A stretch of 64,000 nt of DNA from Montifringilla adamsi (lineage: Eukaryota; Chordata; Aves; Passeriformes; Passeridae), in NCBI GenBank assembly GCA_017590115.1, contig JAGGNK010012559.1:1260370-1324369 (forward strand). Direction: 5' to 3'. The notes beneath the pieces were generated by a model. The model saw nothing but the letters and a program-made list of their open reading frames with translations. It did not search any database and was not told the DNA's origin. The position numbers were made by a program, and so were the translations under genes. This document shows positions 1-11,750 of this stretch, piece after piece. Position 1 is the stretch's first letter; each line of letters begins with the position of its first letter.

Positions 1-282
1 GCTCTTCAAGCCTCAGCAGTGGCTTTGTGAGGCTGTGGCAGGAGGCCAGATGTTGTCAGGGCAGCTCTGGCTTTGCTCTGGTGTGCAGCACAAGGCTGGA
101 TGGATTCTGCTTCCTTTCTGAATTAGAAAATATCTTGGATTTCAGGAGAGGCTTTGGAATCCCAGGTTTTGTGATGGACCCACCAAGGCCGCCTTTGCTC
201 TGCTCTGTTGGGTTTGGAACCTCTTCCACTCCTTCACCCAGAGCTTTTCCCTCACCCTGGAGCTGCAGTGGGAGCCCAGGGG

Positions 283-417
283 AGCTGGGGCTGCAGGACT
301 GAGCTCAGGGCTGGCTCCAGGAGCCCAAGGAAGCTGCAAGACTGAAATCAGGACTGGTTCCAGGAGCCATGGGGAGCTGGAGCTGCAGGACTGAGCTCAG
401 GGCTGGCTCCAGGAGCC
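283..417. repeat. Short tandem repeat, ~45 bp x 3
   Basis: Three adjacent units begin near 283, 328 and 374. Each has the form GAGCTGGGGCTGCAGGACTG, then CTCAGGGCTGG, then CTCCAGGAGCC. The middle unit is the most diverged. No coding function is visible. Confidence 0.75.
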
Positions 418-1989
418 CAGAGGAGCTCTGAGAGCTCTCTAAGCTGAGCCTGAGTTACAAAACTGGAGGACTGCAGTCAGGCTTCAGCTCTGCATATTGG
501 CATTCCCTTCCCAGCAAAGCCCCAGCCTGCAAAGGTCTGGGCTCCATGGCCCAGGAGGTTTTTGGGAGCTGTGGGAATGCTTGGCTGCAGGGAGATGAAG
601 AGTTCAGTTCCTCTCACTTCCCCTGAAATCCCAGCCCAGAGCCCTCTCGTGAGTGTGAGCACGCAGGCAGCGCTCACTGGGCTGGGAGAGCCTGGGCTCT
701 CCTTCCCAATCCACTGGGATTTTAACAGTTTATCCCTCTGGAAAACAGGCAACAGAGGCTGATCCACTGGAGGAGAAGCACCTCAAATTTCCAGTTCAAA
801 TATTCACTATCTTTTATTTTTCCTTCATCTCTCTTTGTTCTATCCATCTCCTGAAAGTTCCAAATCTCTAATTCCGTGTACTCAGTGCTGGGTTTTATTA
901 AAAATTCCTGGGGGGTTGATATGACCGGACTGAGAATGGAAAAGCACCCAGTGATTACCCAAAGGCAAAGCATTTTTGGGTTTCAATGTGAAGCAGGGAA
1001 TTGTTTCTATTTATAGGGAAAACTGTGTGTGGGTCCTAAATGGGATTTTGCAAATTCACATTCCCAGGATTTCTCCTTCCCTGACAGCATTTCACATGGA
1101 CACAACCCTATAATTCAGGAACTTGGTGACCCCACACTTTTAATTTTCTTTGCCATCCTTTTGCCCTCTTGTTCCAAGAGCAGGACTTTCCTGGCAGTGC
1201 CTGCAGAGCTGAGCCAGCCACGAGCACTCCCTGTTTTTGCACAGATTCTGCCTTTCCAGATCCAGCTTCTCCCCATATGTTCCTCGTTCCCATTTTCTTT
1301 CCCTTAGCTATTCCCAGCAGCCTTTCCTCACACAGCAGTGACTGCACCGCTACATTAACAATTAATAACAGAGCAGCAACGAGGAGAAAAATGGACAATA
1401 AATTAGCTTTAATTGGACAGGAATGTTGCCAGGTATCCTCCTGCCCATTTTCTATCCAGGCTCAGCCAGGCTTCCACCCTTTGAGCCCCAGAATGCTCCT
1501 CTTGGAGGTTGATTCCAAAGATTTTGGTGTCATCCACGCGCTGCGTCAAGACAACCAACACAGGATGCACCTGACAGAGCTCAGGAGCACAGAGAAGGCT
1601 TTTATTGCCATGGAAATGCAATGAAGCGTCTGGAAACCTTGAAACCAGCCCAGGCTGGGCTCAGGTTCCTGCAGCAGGAAGTGTCTCCAGTTGGGAAGAG
1701 GCAGATGGTCCAAAACCCTGACAGCAGCAGCTCTGCGGGCTCCAGCCCAGAGCTCTGGCCCGTAACACAAACCCTGAGAGGTGCCCAAAGCTTCCTGAGA
1801 GAGGCAGAGCAGCCTGGTGCCCGTAGGGATTTTCAACCTGGGACTGGAGCCCTCCCCTCCAGAGTCACAGTCAAACCCTGAACTGGGGAATGCAGCCTTG
1901 ACCCAAATGGGCTGGAGCCCAAATGTACCAGAGAAATTAATCCCAGACTCAGAAAAGTTCAAACCTCACTCATGTCATTAATGGATGTT
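418..1989. other. Non-coding stretch, no gene recognised
   Basis: Mixed-composition sequence without recognisable exons, RNA genes or repeats. Open frames of 60-150 codons exist on both strands but have no domain-like composition and no convincing splice context. A minus-strand frame near 1409-1621 has somewhat protein-like wording (RVDDTKIFGINLQ) but I recognise no family and do not call it. Confidence 0.5.
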
Positions 1990-2440
1990 TTTATGGAGTC
2001 ATGGAGGGTTTGGGTTGGAAGAGACATTAGAGACTCCTCAGTGCCACCCCCAGGGACACCTCCCACTGTCCCAGGTGCTCCCAGCCCCAATGTCCATTCC
2101 TCAGTGCCACCCCCAGGGACACCTCCCAGTGTCCCAGGTGCTCCCAGCCCCAATGTCCAGCCTGGCCTTGGGCACTGCCAGGGATCCAGGGGCAGCCCCA
2201 GCTGCTCTGGCAATTCCAGCCCAGCCCCTCCCCAGCCTGCCAGGGAACAATTCCCAATTGCCAATCTCCCATCCAGCCCTGCCCTGTGGCCCTGGCAGCC
2301 ATTCCCTGTGTCCTGTCCCTCCATCCTTGTCCCCAGTCCCTCTGCAGCTCTCCTGGAGCCCCTTCAGGCCCTGAAAGGCCACAATTATTTTGTCCCAAAG
2401 CTTCTCTTCTCCAGACTGAACAACCCAAATTCTCTCAGTC
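1990..2440 (-). mobile_element. CR1-type LINE, 3'-end fragment
   Basis: Reading + to -, the segment opens with the reverse complement of a CR1 tail (GGTTTGGGTTGGAAGAGACA). It continues through the typical CR1 3' sequence (AGGGACACCTCCCACTGTCC, GCCTGGCCTTGGGCACTGCC, CTCTCCTGGAGCCCCTTCAG). This is a 5'-truncated copy, as is normal for CR1 in birds. An internal segment of about 62 bp (2039-2100, repeated 2101-2160) is duplicated in tandem with one or two mismatches. No intact reverse transcriptase frame remains. Confidence 0.85.
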
Positions 2441-2962
2441 TTTCCCAAACCCCTCATCAAGAGCAGATATGGCAGCCAGAACCTCCACTGCCAACACCTG
2501 AGCTCCCAACTACCCGGGGTTACAGGAAAATCCACCTTGGGAGTGACTCCAGGCAGTGCCAGCAGTGGGATGTGAACACAGGATGTGGATTTGCTTGAAC
2601 ACAAATCTGTGTTCACACCACAGGAGTCCTTAGAATATCATCCCTGTTTGTGTGGGGGATTTCTCCTCTGAGAAAACGGTCCCAGGCTCTGCCCCTTTCG
2701 ATCTTTCCCTTCTTTCCTGCCTCAAGATCCCATCTTTCAAGATCCCATCTGTGAGGTGGGAGCAATTAGGAATAATTAGCACGATCACCAAGCCCCTCAT
2801 TAGTGCTTCTTTGGGATGGGAAACAGCCTGGGCAGCTTCTGGAAGATAATTTCACCCATATCCTGCCTGAATCATTCTCACAGATTTCAAACGTCAGGCT
2901 TTCAAAGTAGCAGGGTAATTGTCCTGGGGAGACTTTATAATGCTGGTATCCCCATTTGTCCA
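2441..2962. other. Non-coding stretch, nothing recognised
   Basis: No exon, RNA gene or repeat array is apparent. The only local structure is a short doubled motif, CAAGATCCCATCT, near 2723-2752. Confidence 0.5.
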
Positions 2963-3240
2963 TGTCTTGGTTTGAACAGACAGGTGTCTGCTGAGGAAGG
3001 CAGGAGCCTCCCCTGAAATGGAAAATGCAAACCCTTTTAGCTCGCTGAGGCAGAGAAGTTCCCTGGACTGTGATTTTTCTTTTTCTTTGGAGCTGTCTAA
3101 ACCTGCTCTGGACTGAGCACCCAGAGAGCAGCAGCAGCTCCACCTGCGGCCACCGGGCCGGGCCTGGGTCGCGGCATTGCCAGCACAGGAGGGACTGATC
3201 AGAGACTGATAAGAGCTCAAGTGAGCCGAGCTACATCCCA
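2963..3240 (+). mobile_element. Solo-LTR-like fragment (endogenous retrovirus)
   Basis: The segment starts with TGTCTTGGTTTGAACAGACA and continues GGTGTCTGCTGAGGAAGGCA. That is the same 5' LTR edge seen inverted near 11.7 kb and 24.1 kb in this window, so it is a dispersed LTR family. Only the first ~75 bp align clearly with the other copies. The rest, including a GC-rich stretch around 3145-3180, is assigned by general resemblance to avian LTRs, and the 3' limit is uncertain. No viral genes are attached. Confidence 0.5.
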
Positions 3241-4314
3241 TGAAGGGATTTCCTGAATTTGCCATCTCTTCAGAACACCGCTTCAATTTGCTTTCTAGAG
3301 GAACCACCTCGTCGGTTTTCTCCCAAATTTGCCCTAAACCAAGATGGTAATGATGTCCTGGGTGTCTTGGAAAGGAGGAATTCCATAGGAAAATGGCCAA
3401 GGTGCTGAATTCCAAGTGAGATATTTGGATCAGGCTCCATCAGCTCCTATTTTATACCCTCTTGTCAAAAAATCACCTTTTCCTTCCATGGAACTGACAA
3501 AGGGAGGGCAAGAAATGGAGCTCTCCCAGTGAAATCTCTGCAGGAGGAAAACAGGAAGCATTTCTTGGAAATCTCTCATTTCCCTCATTCCCATAATTGC
3601 CCAGTGCGGAATTGCTGGGTTTTTCTCTCTAGTCAGGCATTTTCCCTGGGTTATAAATACATTATAAAAGCACCAGATCATGAAGTTTACAAGTGGTGTG
3701 AGGGCTGAGTTGCTGTATAATTACCCTGGATTTGCTCTCAGGCATTGCTGTCTTCAACTCTTATCCTGCAGGATCTGGTGGGCAGCAGGAGCAGCCAGAA
3801 AAATAAAAACAAAAGCGAAAAAAAAAGGAGTTACCCTGGTATTTGGTGGCTTAATTCCAATATAAATCCTACTCAGGAGAGCTGGAATGCTGCGGGACAG
3901 AGTGAAAATCCCCTGGTTTTCACATCCACCAGTTTCCCATCCTCAGCTTGAAACCTCAGAGACTCTGCAGCCAAGAATGGCACAATTGACAAATGGGAAT
4001 TCCAAGCAGGAGCTGCTGTGGGAAGACAGGCCAGGAAAGGGGAAAATGAAATATTTCAAACTGGAGAAATGTGCAAAAGCTTTGCTGCTGAAGACAGGGA
4101 TCGTATTTGCTGTTGTCTGGAGCAAAAACACCACACAGCCCTCACTCCTTTAAAACAGTTCACAGGTGTTGGGGCAGGGGCAAAACAAAGCCAAAAATTC
4201 CCAGTTTTGCTTTCCAGACCATCTTTTTCCCAATGGATTTTTCACTAAATGGGTCTTTCCAGAGAAGAGGCTCATTACAGTGAGAATTTGCTGTTCCCTC
4301 CTCAGTTTTTCATC
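3241..4314. other. Non-coding stretch
   Basis: Unique-looking sequence with no recognisable exon or RNA. There is an A-rich patch at about 3800-3830. Nothing else stands out. Confidence 0.5.
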
Positions 4315-4905
4315 ATGGTATGGGTCAGGCTGGGAGGAGCCCATGGGGTCACTGGTGCCACTCCCTGCTCCAGCAGGGCCATCCCAGAGCTCAGGGCACA
4401 GCAGTGTCCATGTGGCTCTGGAATGTACCAGGGAGGAGACTCCCTGTTAAGAAAAAAACAAAACCAAACCAAAACTAAAACCAAAAACAAACCAGAACTA
4501 AACAAACCCCCCAAAAAAGCCCCCCCAAAACCAACCAACCAAGAACAAAACCCACAAAACAATAAACCCTCAAACCCCCCAAAAGAAACCATAAACAAAC
4601 AAAACCCCCAACATAAAAAAAAAAAAAATCCAAACCAAATAAAAAAAAACAAAACAAAACAACAACAAAAACTGAACTAAAAACCCTAAAAACCCTTTCT
4701 GGGCTCTATTCAGGGCTTGAGCACTGCCCAAGGAAGAAGTTTTTCCTCATGTCCAGGGGGAATTCCTGAGCTCAGGCCCTGCCTGTGGCTCTGGTGCCAT
4801 TGCTGGGCCCCAGAGCAGAGCCTGGCCCTGCTCTGCCCCTCCCTGCACACAGGACACACAACGTCCCCTCAATGTCCCCTCTCACAGCCCCTCATTTGCT
4901 GATAA
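4315..4905 (-). mobile_element. CR1-type LINE fragment interrupted by A/C-rich simple sequence
   Basis: 4315-4446 matches an internal CR1 3'-region in antisense (GAGCCCATGGGGTCACTGG, CTGCTCCAGCAGGGCCATCC). 4691-4905 resumes with the part expected downstream (AAGTTTTTCCTCATGTCCAG, GCCTGTGGCTCTGGTGCC). Between them, 4447-4690, lies about 240 bp of nearly pure A and C with no T except a few. The layout suggests that simple sequence expanded or inserted inside the element. Orientation is inferred from the CR1 tail direction elsewhere in the window. Confidence 0.65.
4447..4690. repeat. A/C-rich low-complexity tract
   Basis: About 240 bases composed almost only of A and C, in irregular AAACCAAAACC-like words. 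It has extreme strand asymmetry: the opposite strand is all T and G. No fixed period is evident. Confidence 0.85.
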
Positions 4906-5349
4906 TTCTCTGTAATCAGCTATTTTCCTAAATAAATCCAACCCCGCTTCCCAACAGAATTCCTATTTGGATTTTCATGCGGAACAGCAGCATTCTGGTG
5001 AAGTTGTAACAGGCAGAGCTTTACAGTTCTGTCCACGGGGATGCCACTGGCTCTGTCCCAGATAAATTGGTGTCAGCACACCTTTGATGAATTATTATGG
5101 GCTGCATACACTGGAAAAGCCACATCAGAGATCTCCAAAGTGCCGTTAACCAACAAAACGACCCCGAAATCAAAATCCAGCCCAGCACGCCCCACTGATG
5201 CGGCATCTATTAAAGGAAAGGAACTTTTAATTAAGGATGGAGGATGGGGACTGATGGAGCTGATCCTGCAGCTGATTCTGCAGCAGAAACGAGCCAAGAA
5301 ATCCTTAATTTTCCTGGGTTTCAGTGCTGCCACTTCAGTGGGACATTAG

Positions 5350-6060
5350 CACATCTTGGAGTGTCCCCAGCAGATAAAGGGATGCGAGCTCAGCCTTAAT
5401 TCCTGCTAAACCCTGGCCTTGGAATGGTGTTCCTGGGAGAAAAGAAGGATGCTGGGCTTGGAAAGCAGCAGGATCCTTTTGATGTCCTCCAAAGGCCCCC
5501 CACGGCGGGGAGGGTCTATTAGGATTGACGTATTAGGGCCGTTATGGGGCCGGAGCAGCTTTGGTTTGGGCTTAATGAGACCTTTTAAATGAAAAAAACC
5601 TGCTCAGATTCCCATTTTCTGTCACGGAGGGTAGAAAGAGCCCTGTGAATCATCATTTCAGGGCTGCAGAAGAGGATTTCATCCTTCCCCAGATGCAGTT
5701 TTAGGGCTCTCCAGCGTGAGGAAACGCTGCTATTTTTATTTACGCTTTAAAATAATAGTGGGCCCTTGGGGAACAGGGCCATTTTTCAACACCACAACAT
5801 TTGCAACTCTTTGCAAATTTGTGAGGCCCCCACAAATCAATTTTGTGGAGATCCTGGGAGGGAGGCACAAAAAGAGCCCCATTTCCTCCAATTTTTCTCC
5901 CCATATATTTGGGATTTGCATCCTTTGGGGCTATGTTTTGGGGCCAGGAGGTTTTTAGGGTCATGGGATATTGTTGTGATTTTGGTTTGGAATCCCTGTT
6001 CTTGATGTAGGCTGCTGGGAATGGCACAGATCAGGCTCCACAATGGTTCTGCAGTTTTGA
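5350..6060. promoter_or_regulatory. Candidate conserved non-coding element
   Basis: This stretch is neither repetitive nor CR1-like. It has scattered CpGs among AT-rich words such as GGATTGACGTATTAGGGCCG (5523-5542), GGCTTAATGAGACC and TTTACGCTTTAAAATAATAG. Such composition is common in conserved vertebrate enhancers, but conservation cannot be tested here. No open frame is convincing. Confidence 0.22.
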
Positions 6061-6555
6061 GATGTGCAGGTGTTTGGGGAAAATTTCATTTATGAAAAAT
6101 AAACTATTATTTTTTAAAAATGTATTTTATTTTAAATTTTTTCAGTGTTTCTTTTTTTTTTGTGGGTTTTTTAAAATTTATTTTTATTTTATTTACTTTT
6201 GTTTTTCAGTCTGACTTCTCGTTGCTCTCCTGGAATAGCAGCAATCACATAAATGACAGACATGACATCATTTCTCACAATATCTGATCTGCTGTAAATT
6301 AAAATAGTCACTAAATAATAATTCCAGCACCATGGCTTTGACAAGAACACTTTAGGACCAAAGACATTTTGGTCCCTGTGTCATTCATACATGCAAAAAT
6401 GAAATAAAAATAAAAATTTTGCATAATAAAATAACCCCCCAACGTTTTGAGGGCACTATTTCTTCTTCCAAAAAAGGGAAATGCATAACAAAATACAGAT
6501 TTTTAATAAATGTGAATTCGGGTAGGGAAATTAATGGAGCCTGAACTAAAATAAT
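6061..6555. other. AT-rich non-coding stretch
   Basis: T-rich and A-rich low-complexity words dominate 6090-6200. The remainder is AT-rich unique sequence. No gene is visible. Confidence 0.55.
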
Positions 6556-6735
6556 GGAATTCTAGAATGGTTTGGGTTGGAAGGGACGTTAAAGCTCATC
6601 TGACTCCAATTCTAGGGACACCTCCCACTATCCCAGCAGGCTCCAACCTGGCCTTGGACATTCCAGGGAGCATCCCAAGCTTCTTTGGGACACCTATGGC
6701 AAGGCCTCAGCTTCTTCTGGGTCAAGAATTAGAGG
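6556..6735 (-). mobile_element. CR1-type LINE, 3'-end fragment
   Basis: The antisense CR1 tail is clear (GAATGGTTTGGGTTGGAAGG, GACGTTAAAGCTCATCTGAC), followed by AGGGACACCTCCCACTATCC and GGCCTTGGACATTCCAGGG. The copy is short and diverged. Confidence 0.85.
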
Positions 6736-6751
6736 AGAATCTGTCCCCAAA

Positions 6752-6842
6752 ATGGATGGATGGGTGGGTGGATTGATGGATGGATGGATGGATGGATGAT
6801 GGATGGATCCATGGATGGATCCATGGATGGATGGAGGATACA
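6752..6842. repeat. (GGAT)n microsatellite
   Basis: GGAT/GATG tetranucleotide repeats with small interruptions (GGTGGGTGG, ATCC inserts). They directly follow the CR1 fragment. Confidence 0.9.
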
Positions 6843-7345
6843 TGGAAGATGATCTTGCAAGATGAGATCCAAAGTGCTGCAGCTCCTGGGTGTCCTGCCT
6901 TGCTCAGCCTCCCCTGATCCAAGGAATAATATAAATATCTGTTCTTGGAAATAAATATTGCCTTGGAAAATAAAAATACCTGTTCATCCTGAAGAGCTGG
7001 AAGATATTTCCATGCAGTGATGTCACTGGGAATGGGGCATTCCCAGGGCTGCATTCCAGGGTCTCTGCACGGGCACTCTGGCATGGTGGGAGGAGAATTC
7101 CGGGTGAAATGTTGGTCCCACCCATCTCCACCCCGGAATTGTCTGCCAGCCAGGATTTGTGGGATCTGAATGTACCAGCAGCAACCTTTCCCAATGCATG
7201 GATTAAGTGTTCCCGTCTCCAGGAGGAGGAAGCACAGCCCGAGGCTCCCACGGGCACAGAAGGATGAGTGCAATTCCCGAGGATTTGTGTGGGCAGAGCT
7301 GCCCTGGGCTCTGGGACAGCTTTGCCAGCGATCCCGCTCTGTGGG
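6843..7345. other. Non-coding stretch
   Basis: No recognisable gene, RNA or repeat lies between the GGAT repeat and the next tandem array. Confidence 0.5.
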
Positions 7346-7695
7346 GGGGTTCCATCCCCAGTCCTACATCCTGGGCCATCTCTGCTATCACCCATAGGGA
7401 ATGGGGTTTGCTGTGCTGCATGGGGAGGTTCCATCCCAAATCAACATCCTGGGTCATCCTAATTTCCCTCACAGGGAATGGGGTTTGCTGTGTCACATCC
7501 TGGGCCATCTCTGATTTCCCCAAGAGGGAATGGGGTTTGCTGTGCTCCATGGGGAGGTTCCATCCTCAATCCACCATCCCGGGCTATTCCCCATAGGGAA
7601 TGGGGTTTGCTGTGCTGCATGGGGAGGTTCCATCCCAAATCAACATCCTGGGCCATCCTAATTTCCCTCACAGGGAATGGGGTTTTCTGTGTGCT
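7346..7695. repeat. Higher-order tandem array, 199-bp period
   Basis: The word GGGAATGGGGTTT recurs at about 7397, 7474, 7526, 7596 and 7673, spaced 77, 52, 70 and 77 bp. The pattern therefore repeats with a 199-bp higher-order period built of related sub-units, each carrying CATGGGGAGGTTCCATCC and/or ATCCTGGGCCATC. Overlapping open frames on both strands come from the repetition and are not genes. Confidence 0.85.
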
Positions 7696-8669
7696 GGCTG
7701 TTCCCTGGGATTTCAGGACAATGATGAGGATGGATTTGGCTGCAGAAATGAACCTGCAGAAGATTTTGGCTGCAGAAGTGAAAAGAAGGAAAGTGGAGAT
7801 GAAGCTGGAGTGCTCAGGTGGGATATTGTCCCTTTGTGGAGTTCTGGGGTAAGTGGGGCCCTGCTTGGGTGGAAATGAGGAACCCGAACCATTTGGAAAC
7901 TGGACTAATATTTCAGAAATTATCTGATAAAATTAATTAATGGCATTACAAAACTGAATATTAAGTGGTATAATTACGCAAGTTTCCTAAAATCCATGTG
8001 TTTTCCCACCTCAGCCAGATGTATGGACATGTGAGCACAGATAAGCTGCTCTGGGATTTTTACATCAGCTGAAACTGGAGAGGGCTGAGAACTTTCATGG
8101 AAGAAGCCCCAGGGAATGTGACAAAAGAAGGAGAGAATCCCTGGGCTGGAGTCAGGCAGGGCCAGGGAAAGTGCAGGAGGTGAAAGTGAGCTGGATTTAG
8201 GTGCCGAGCACTGGAACAGCTCCCAGGGAATGGGCAGGGCCCCGCGGCTGCCCAGGCAACACTCCCAGGGACAGGGTGGGATTGTTGGGGTGTCTGGGCA
8301 GGGCCGGGAGCTGGGATTGATGATCCTTGGGGATATTCCATGATTCTCTGAGAGATTTCCTCACTGCTGTCCCCACAGCTCCTGCCACAGCAAAGCAGCT
8401 GCTCCAGCCTGGCCAGGGGTTGCTAAACCCACAGATGTGGGAGAAAAAATTCCAAGCAGCTTGGAATTTCCCTGTTTTCCCTGCATCCAGGCCTCACAGC
8501 TCTTCCCTCAAGGATTTCAGTGCATTCAGCCCTGGAGGGAGCTTTCCTCAGGGGAGCAGGAGAGCACAGACCTCCCAACATTCCCATGGGAGAGAGGAAC
8601 GGGGTCATCCTCAAACATTCCCATGGGTGAGGTTATTCTCAGCCCAGCCAGCCCCAAATCCCCTGCACA
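7696..8669. other. Non-coding stretch with an AT-rich, homeodomain-site-like patch
   Basis: 7890-8060 is AT-rich and non-repetitive, with several ATTA/TAAT words (AAAATTAATTAATGGCATTA) and a GATAAG near 8040. It could be regulatory, but this is weak. The rest shows nothing recognisable. Confidence 0.3.
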
Positions 8670-9010
8670 GCCCAGAGCAGAGCTCTGCATGGGGACAGGA
8701 GTGCCAGGACACTCAGGAGTGCCAGGACAGCCCAGGACAGAGCCCTGCACCAGGACAGGAGTGCTGGGACAGCCCAGGAGTGTCAGAACAGCCCAGGACA
8801 GAGCCCTGCACCAGGACAGGAATGCTGGGACAGCCCAGGAGTGTCAGGACAGATCAGGACAGAGCTCTGCATAGGGACAGGAGTGACAGGACACTCAGGA
8901 GTGCCAGGACTGCCCAGGACAGAGCCCTGCACCAGGACAGGAGTGCCAGGACTGCCCAGGACAGAGCCCTGCACCAGGACAGGGGTGCCAGGACAGCCCA
9001 GGAGTGCCGG
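8670..9010. repeat. Minisatellite, 60-61 bp unit, about 6 copies
   Basis: GCCCTGCACCAGGACAGGA-type words recur at about 8742, 8803, 8864 (variant), 8924 and 8965, spaced 61, 61, 60 and 41 bp. The units mix GTGCCAGGACACTCAGGA and CAGCCCAGGACAGAG modules. Confidence 0.85.
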
Positions 9011-10715
9011 GCACCACTGGGCACATCCCTGCTATAGGGGGTTGCCCCCTCACTCCAGGCATCTGCTCCACACTCACCAGGGCAGGGGGAGCCTCTTCCT
9101 GCTGGGCCTGTTGGTGTTTCAGTGCTGTCACAGATTTCTGCCCAATTTATGGTTTTGGGGTTTTGCCCTGTGTGCTGCTGAGCAGATCTTATCCCTGCCA
9201 GCAGCTCCACAAAGCTTTGTGAGGTTCTGTGCATCCCATAAACCCGGCAAAGGCTGCTCCTGGGAATCTTGGCACAGCCCTCGGAGCACAGCGAGCTCAA
9301 GTTGTGCAAAACCTCAAACACAAACTGATGAAATCCGGCTGCAGCCCAGAGCAAAATCCTTTTCCAGCTGCAGTGCTGAGCACAAGAATGAGGCAACCCT
9401 GCCCTGGTGACTCCTGTCCCAGCTGCTTCCAGAAGTGTTTTCCCTTCCCTGTCCATAAAATTCCAATGTCTCTGTAGAATGCAGCAGCTTTTCTTTGATT
9501 TTCATTATTATTAATAAGGATTTTTGCAGCAATTCCTTGGGGGCACTGTTACAAGCGATGTCCCAAAAGTGATGCCTGATTCTTTCATCTGAGAATATTT
9601 GTTCTGCTCAGGTGATTTCCCACCTGCAGAGCTGCTCCAGCCCTGGGAATTCCAACAGCAGATCACTCCCATCCCAAACCATTCCATGAGTCTGTTTTAC
9701 TGGGAAAGGACTCTCTGCTTATTCCATCCCCCAACAGCTGTTTCACTGATGCTGAGCTATCCCTGCATCCACTTCCTGACAATAAACAGGGAATTTCTCA
9801 CTCTTCTGTTCCCATTCAGTCTCCAGAAGTTCCTGGAGCACTTGCAGAGCCACCACAAATTTATGGGGCAGCCTCACATCATAAAACCCGTCCGGAATCT
9901 TCATCTTTGAACAGCTTTCAGACCACAAGAATTTGAAATCGCGCTGTGCTGGAGGCTCAAGCAGCTATCAGGGCTCTTTTATTTTTTTTTTCCCCTTTTT
10001 TAAAGCTTGTTCGGACTTCGAGGCATTTTTTGGCCAATTTAAATAGGGAGTTGAAGATAAAATTCCAGCCCAAATATGCTCTGTCTCTCCCTTCCCCAAA
10101 ATAGGTTGGTTATTCCAAGGGAAAATGCTCCATGCTAAAGGAAAGGGGCTGGGTAGGGAAATATTTTTTTTTCCTGTCCCAGACTAAACACTGGAATTAA
10201 GTGAGTTTATTCCTACAAAAATTCCTGTAAAAGATTAATGTGGAGTGAGAAGGGAATCTCCCAGAGGGTAAAGCACAACCAGGATTTTACCACTGTGAGG
10301 GAAGAGCGTGTTGGAATTGTTCCTTTGGGGGGAACTTCACTTTGGAGGGTTTGCCAGAGATATTTTTATCCATTTTTTAGCAGGAATTTGATCACTTTGG
10401 GACAAATACTTTATAGCCATGGATTGAGGCTTGTGAGGTCTTTTCCTCCCCCCTGATTTTAATTCAGATAAAAGGAATTGAGGAAACACTGGAATATGGA
10501 AGAAATTGGAGAAAAGTGTTAGATAGGGAAGAGGACAAACTCTGCTCCTGCCCCAGCCCCTTCTGCTTCAGAGATTTGAATATTCAGTGATGCCAAGAGA
10601 TTGATGGAAACAGGATTGTGACCCAGCCCTGGAGCTGGGAGGGTGCCCAGGGGTGGTTCCTGCCCTCTTTGAAGCCATCCTGGTCCTCAGTGGAGCTGCT
10701 GGATGTCCTGGGAGA
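9011..10715. other. Non-coding stretch
   Basis: Mixed unique sequence without recognisable exons or RNA genes. Short T-rich runs occur near 9979-9992 and 10165-10172. Confidence 0.5.
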
Positions 10716-11089
10716 CTCAGGGTTGCTGGTGAAGGTAGATAGGGGCAGTTCCTGTTGTTGTGGAATTTTGGGAGCTCCGGGAAGCATTTTCTGCCAGCCC
10801 TGGTTCACACCTGGATGTCCTGGGAGCCTCGGGATTGTTGGGATTTGGTGTGGCCAGGAAGGGCTGGTTGTCCCAGGGCAAAACTTTTGTTGCTTCCTCA
10901 TCCATGGGGGACCTCCATGCCCATCCTGCCTCTCTCCAGATGTGAGCTGAGAGTTCAGGAGGAAAATGTGCACAGGCATTCCACAACCCCCTCCCCAAGG
11001 AAAGAAATATTTTCCTGTTCTCTCGCCCCTCAATGGCTCTCAGAGCTATTTCCCCCAGGCTGGGATAAGTTGGTGGCCTGGGCTGGGAA
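10716..11089. other. Sequence flanking an LTR, partly repeated on its other side
   Basis: 10720-10802 (TTGCTGGTGAAGG, TTTTGGGAGCTCCGGGAAGC, TTTTCTGCCAGCC) closely resembles 11890-11968, on the far side of the LTR at 11.09-11.75 kb. The two copies point the same way and are about 1.17 kb apart. Whether this is an older dispersed repeat or a local duplication is unclear. No gene is visible. Confidence 0.5.
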
Positions 11090-11750
11090 TGGGGGTGTGT
11101 GTTCTGTCCCCCCCTGTCAGAGCTGGGCAGTTCTCTGCTGTTCTCTGGGCAGTTTCTTTATCTCTCCCACAGCCAATCCTCCCTCCAGGAGATCTCTGCT
11201 GTTCATGGCCACTGAGTGTCCCTGCATGGCTGATCAAATTCCATCATCCCATTGGGAAATGCTCTGCCCAGGGGAGGAGTCAAGCATTCCTACCTGGATA
11301 CAATCTGAGCCTGGAACAGCACAGCAGCCTTTGCCCACTGCATTCCCAGAGGAGCAGCTTTCTCCTGCCCTGCATTCCCAGAGGAAGAGCAGGCCCATCT
11401 CCAGCAGCCCTGGAGCTTCAGAGGGAAACTCCCCCCTTGTGCAGGATCCCTGCTCCAGCAGAACCACAGCTGGCACTGCAGGAGGGCTGAGCCCCCATGG
11501 GATGGGACTGTGCCACCACCCTGACCCACAGGGCTCAGCGCCTGCTCTGACTCTGGCAGGGTTGGTTTGCACTATTGCATTTGTATTTTTAATTTTCCTG
11601 GTACAGAACTGTTATTCCTATTCCCATATCTTTACCTGAGAGCCCTTAAATGTCAAAATTACAGTAATTCAGAGGAAAGGGTTTGCATTTTCCATTTCAG
11701 AGGAGGCTCCTGCCTTCCTCAGCAGACACCTGGCTGTTCAAACTGAGACA
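11090..11750 (-). mobile_element. Solo-LTR-like copy (endogenous retrovirus), minus strand
   Basis: The upper end (11715-11750) is the reverse complement of the TGTCTTGGTTTGAACAG LTR edge. Downstream on the minus strand come an internal region shared with 23.5-24.1 kb and 38.2-38.7 kb, and the segment GGAGCCAAGCATTCC or a near variant. No gag/pol/env is attached, so it is a solo LTR or fragment. The words flanking both ends, GCTGGGAA at 11082-11089 and 11751-11758, match. That could be a target duplication but is longer than usual for this class, so treat it as unproven. The 294-codon open frame on the plus strand crosses this LTR antisense and is not a gene. Confidence 0.75.

Noticed and set aside
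1409..1621. Minus-strand frame with protein-like wording (RVDDTKIFGINLQ)
   Set aside because: Only 70 codons, no recognised family, no clear splice sites, and both strands are open. Left as unique non-coding sequence.
7346..9010. Possible CRISPR-like array of spaced repeats
   Set aside because: The spacers are themselves related and the genome is vertebrate; these are nested tandem duplications.
10755..11639. 294-codon open frame on the plus strand
   Set aside because: It runs antisense through a solo LTR that recurs at 23.5 and 38.2 kb, and the translation shows no domain. Frames in the other LTR copies are similar only because the DNA is shared.
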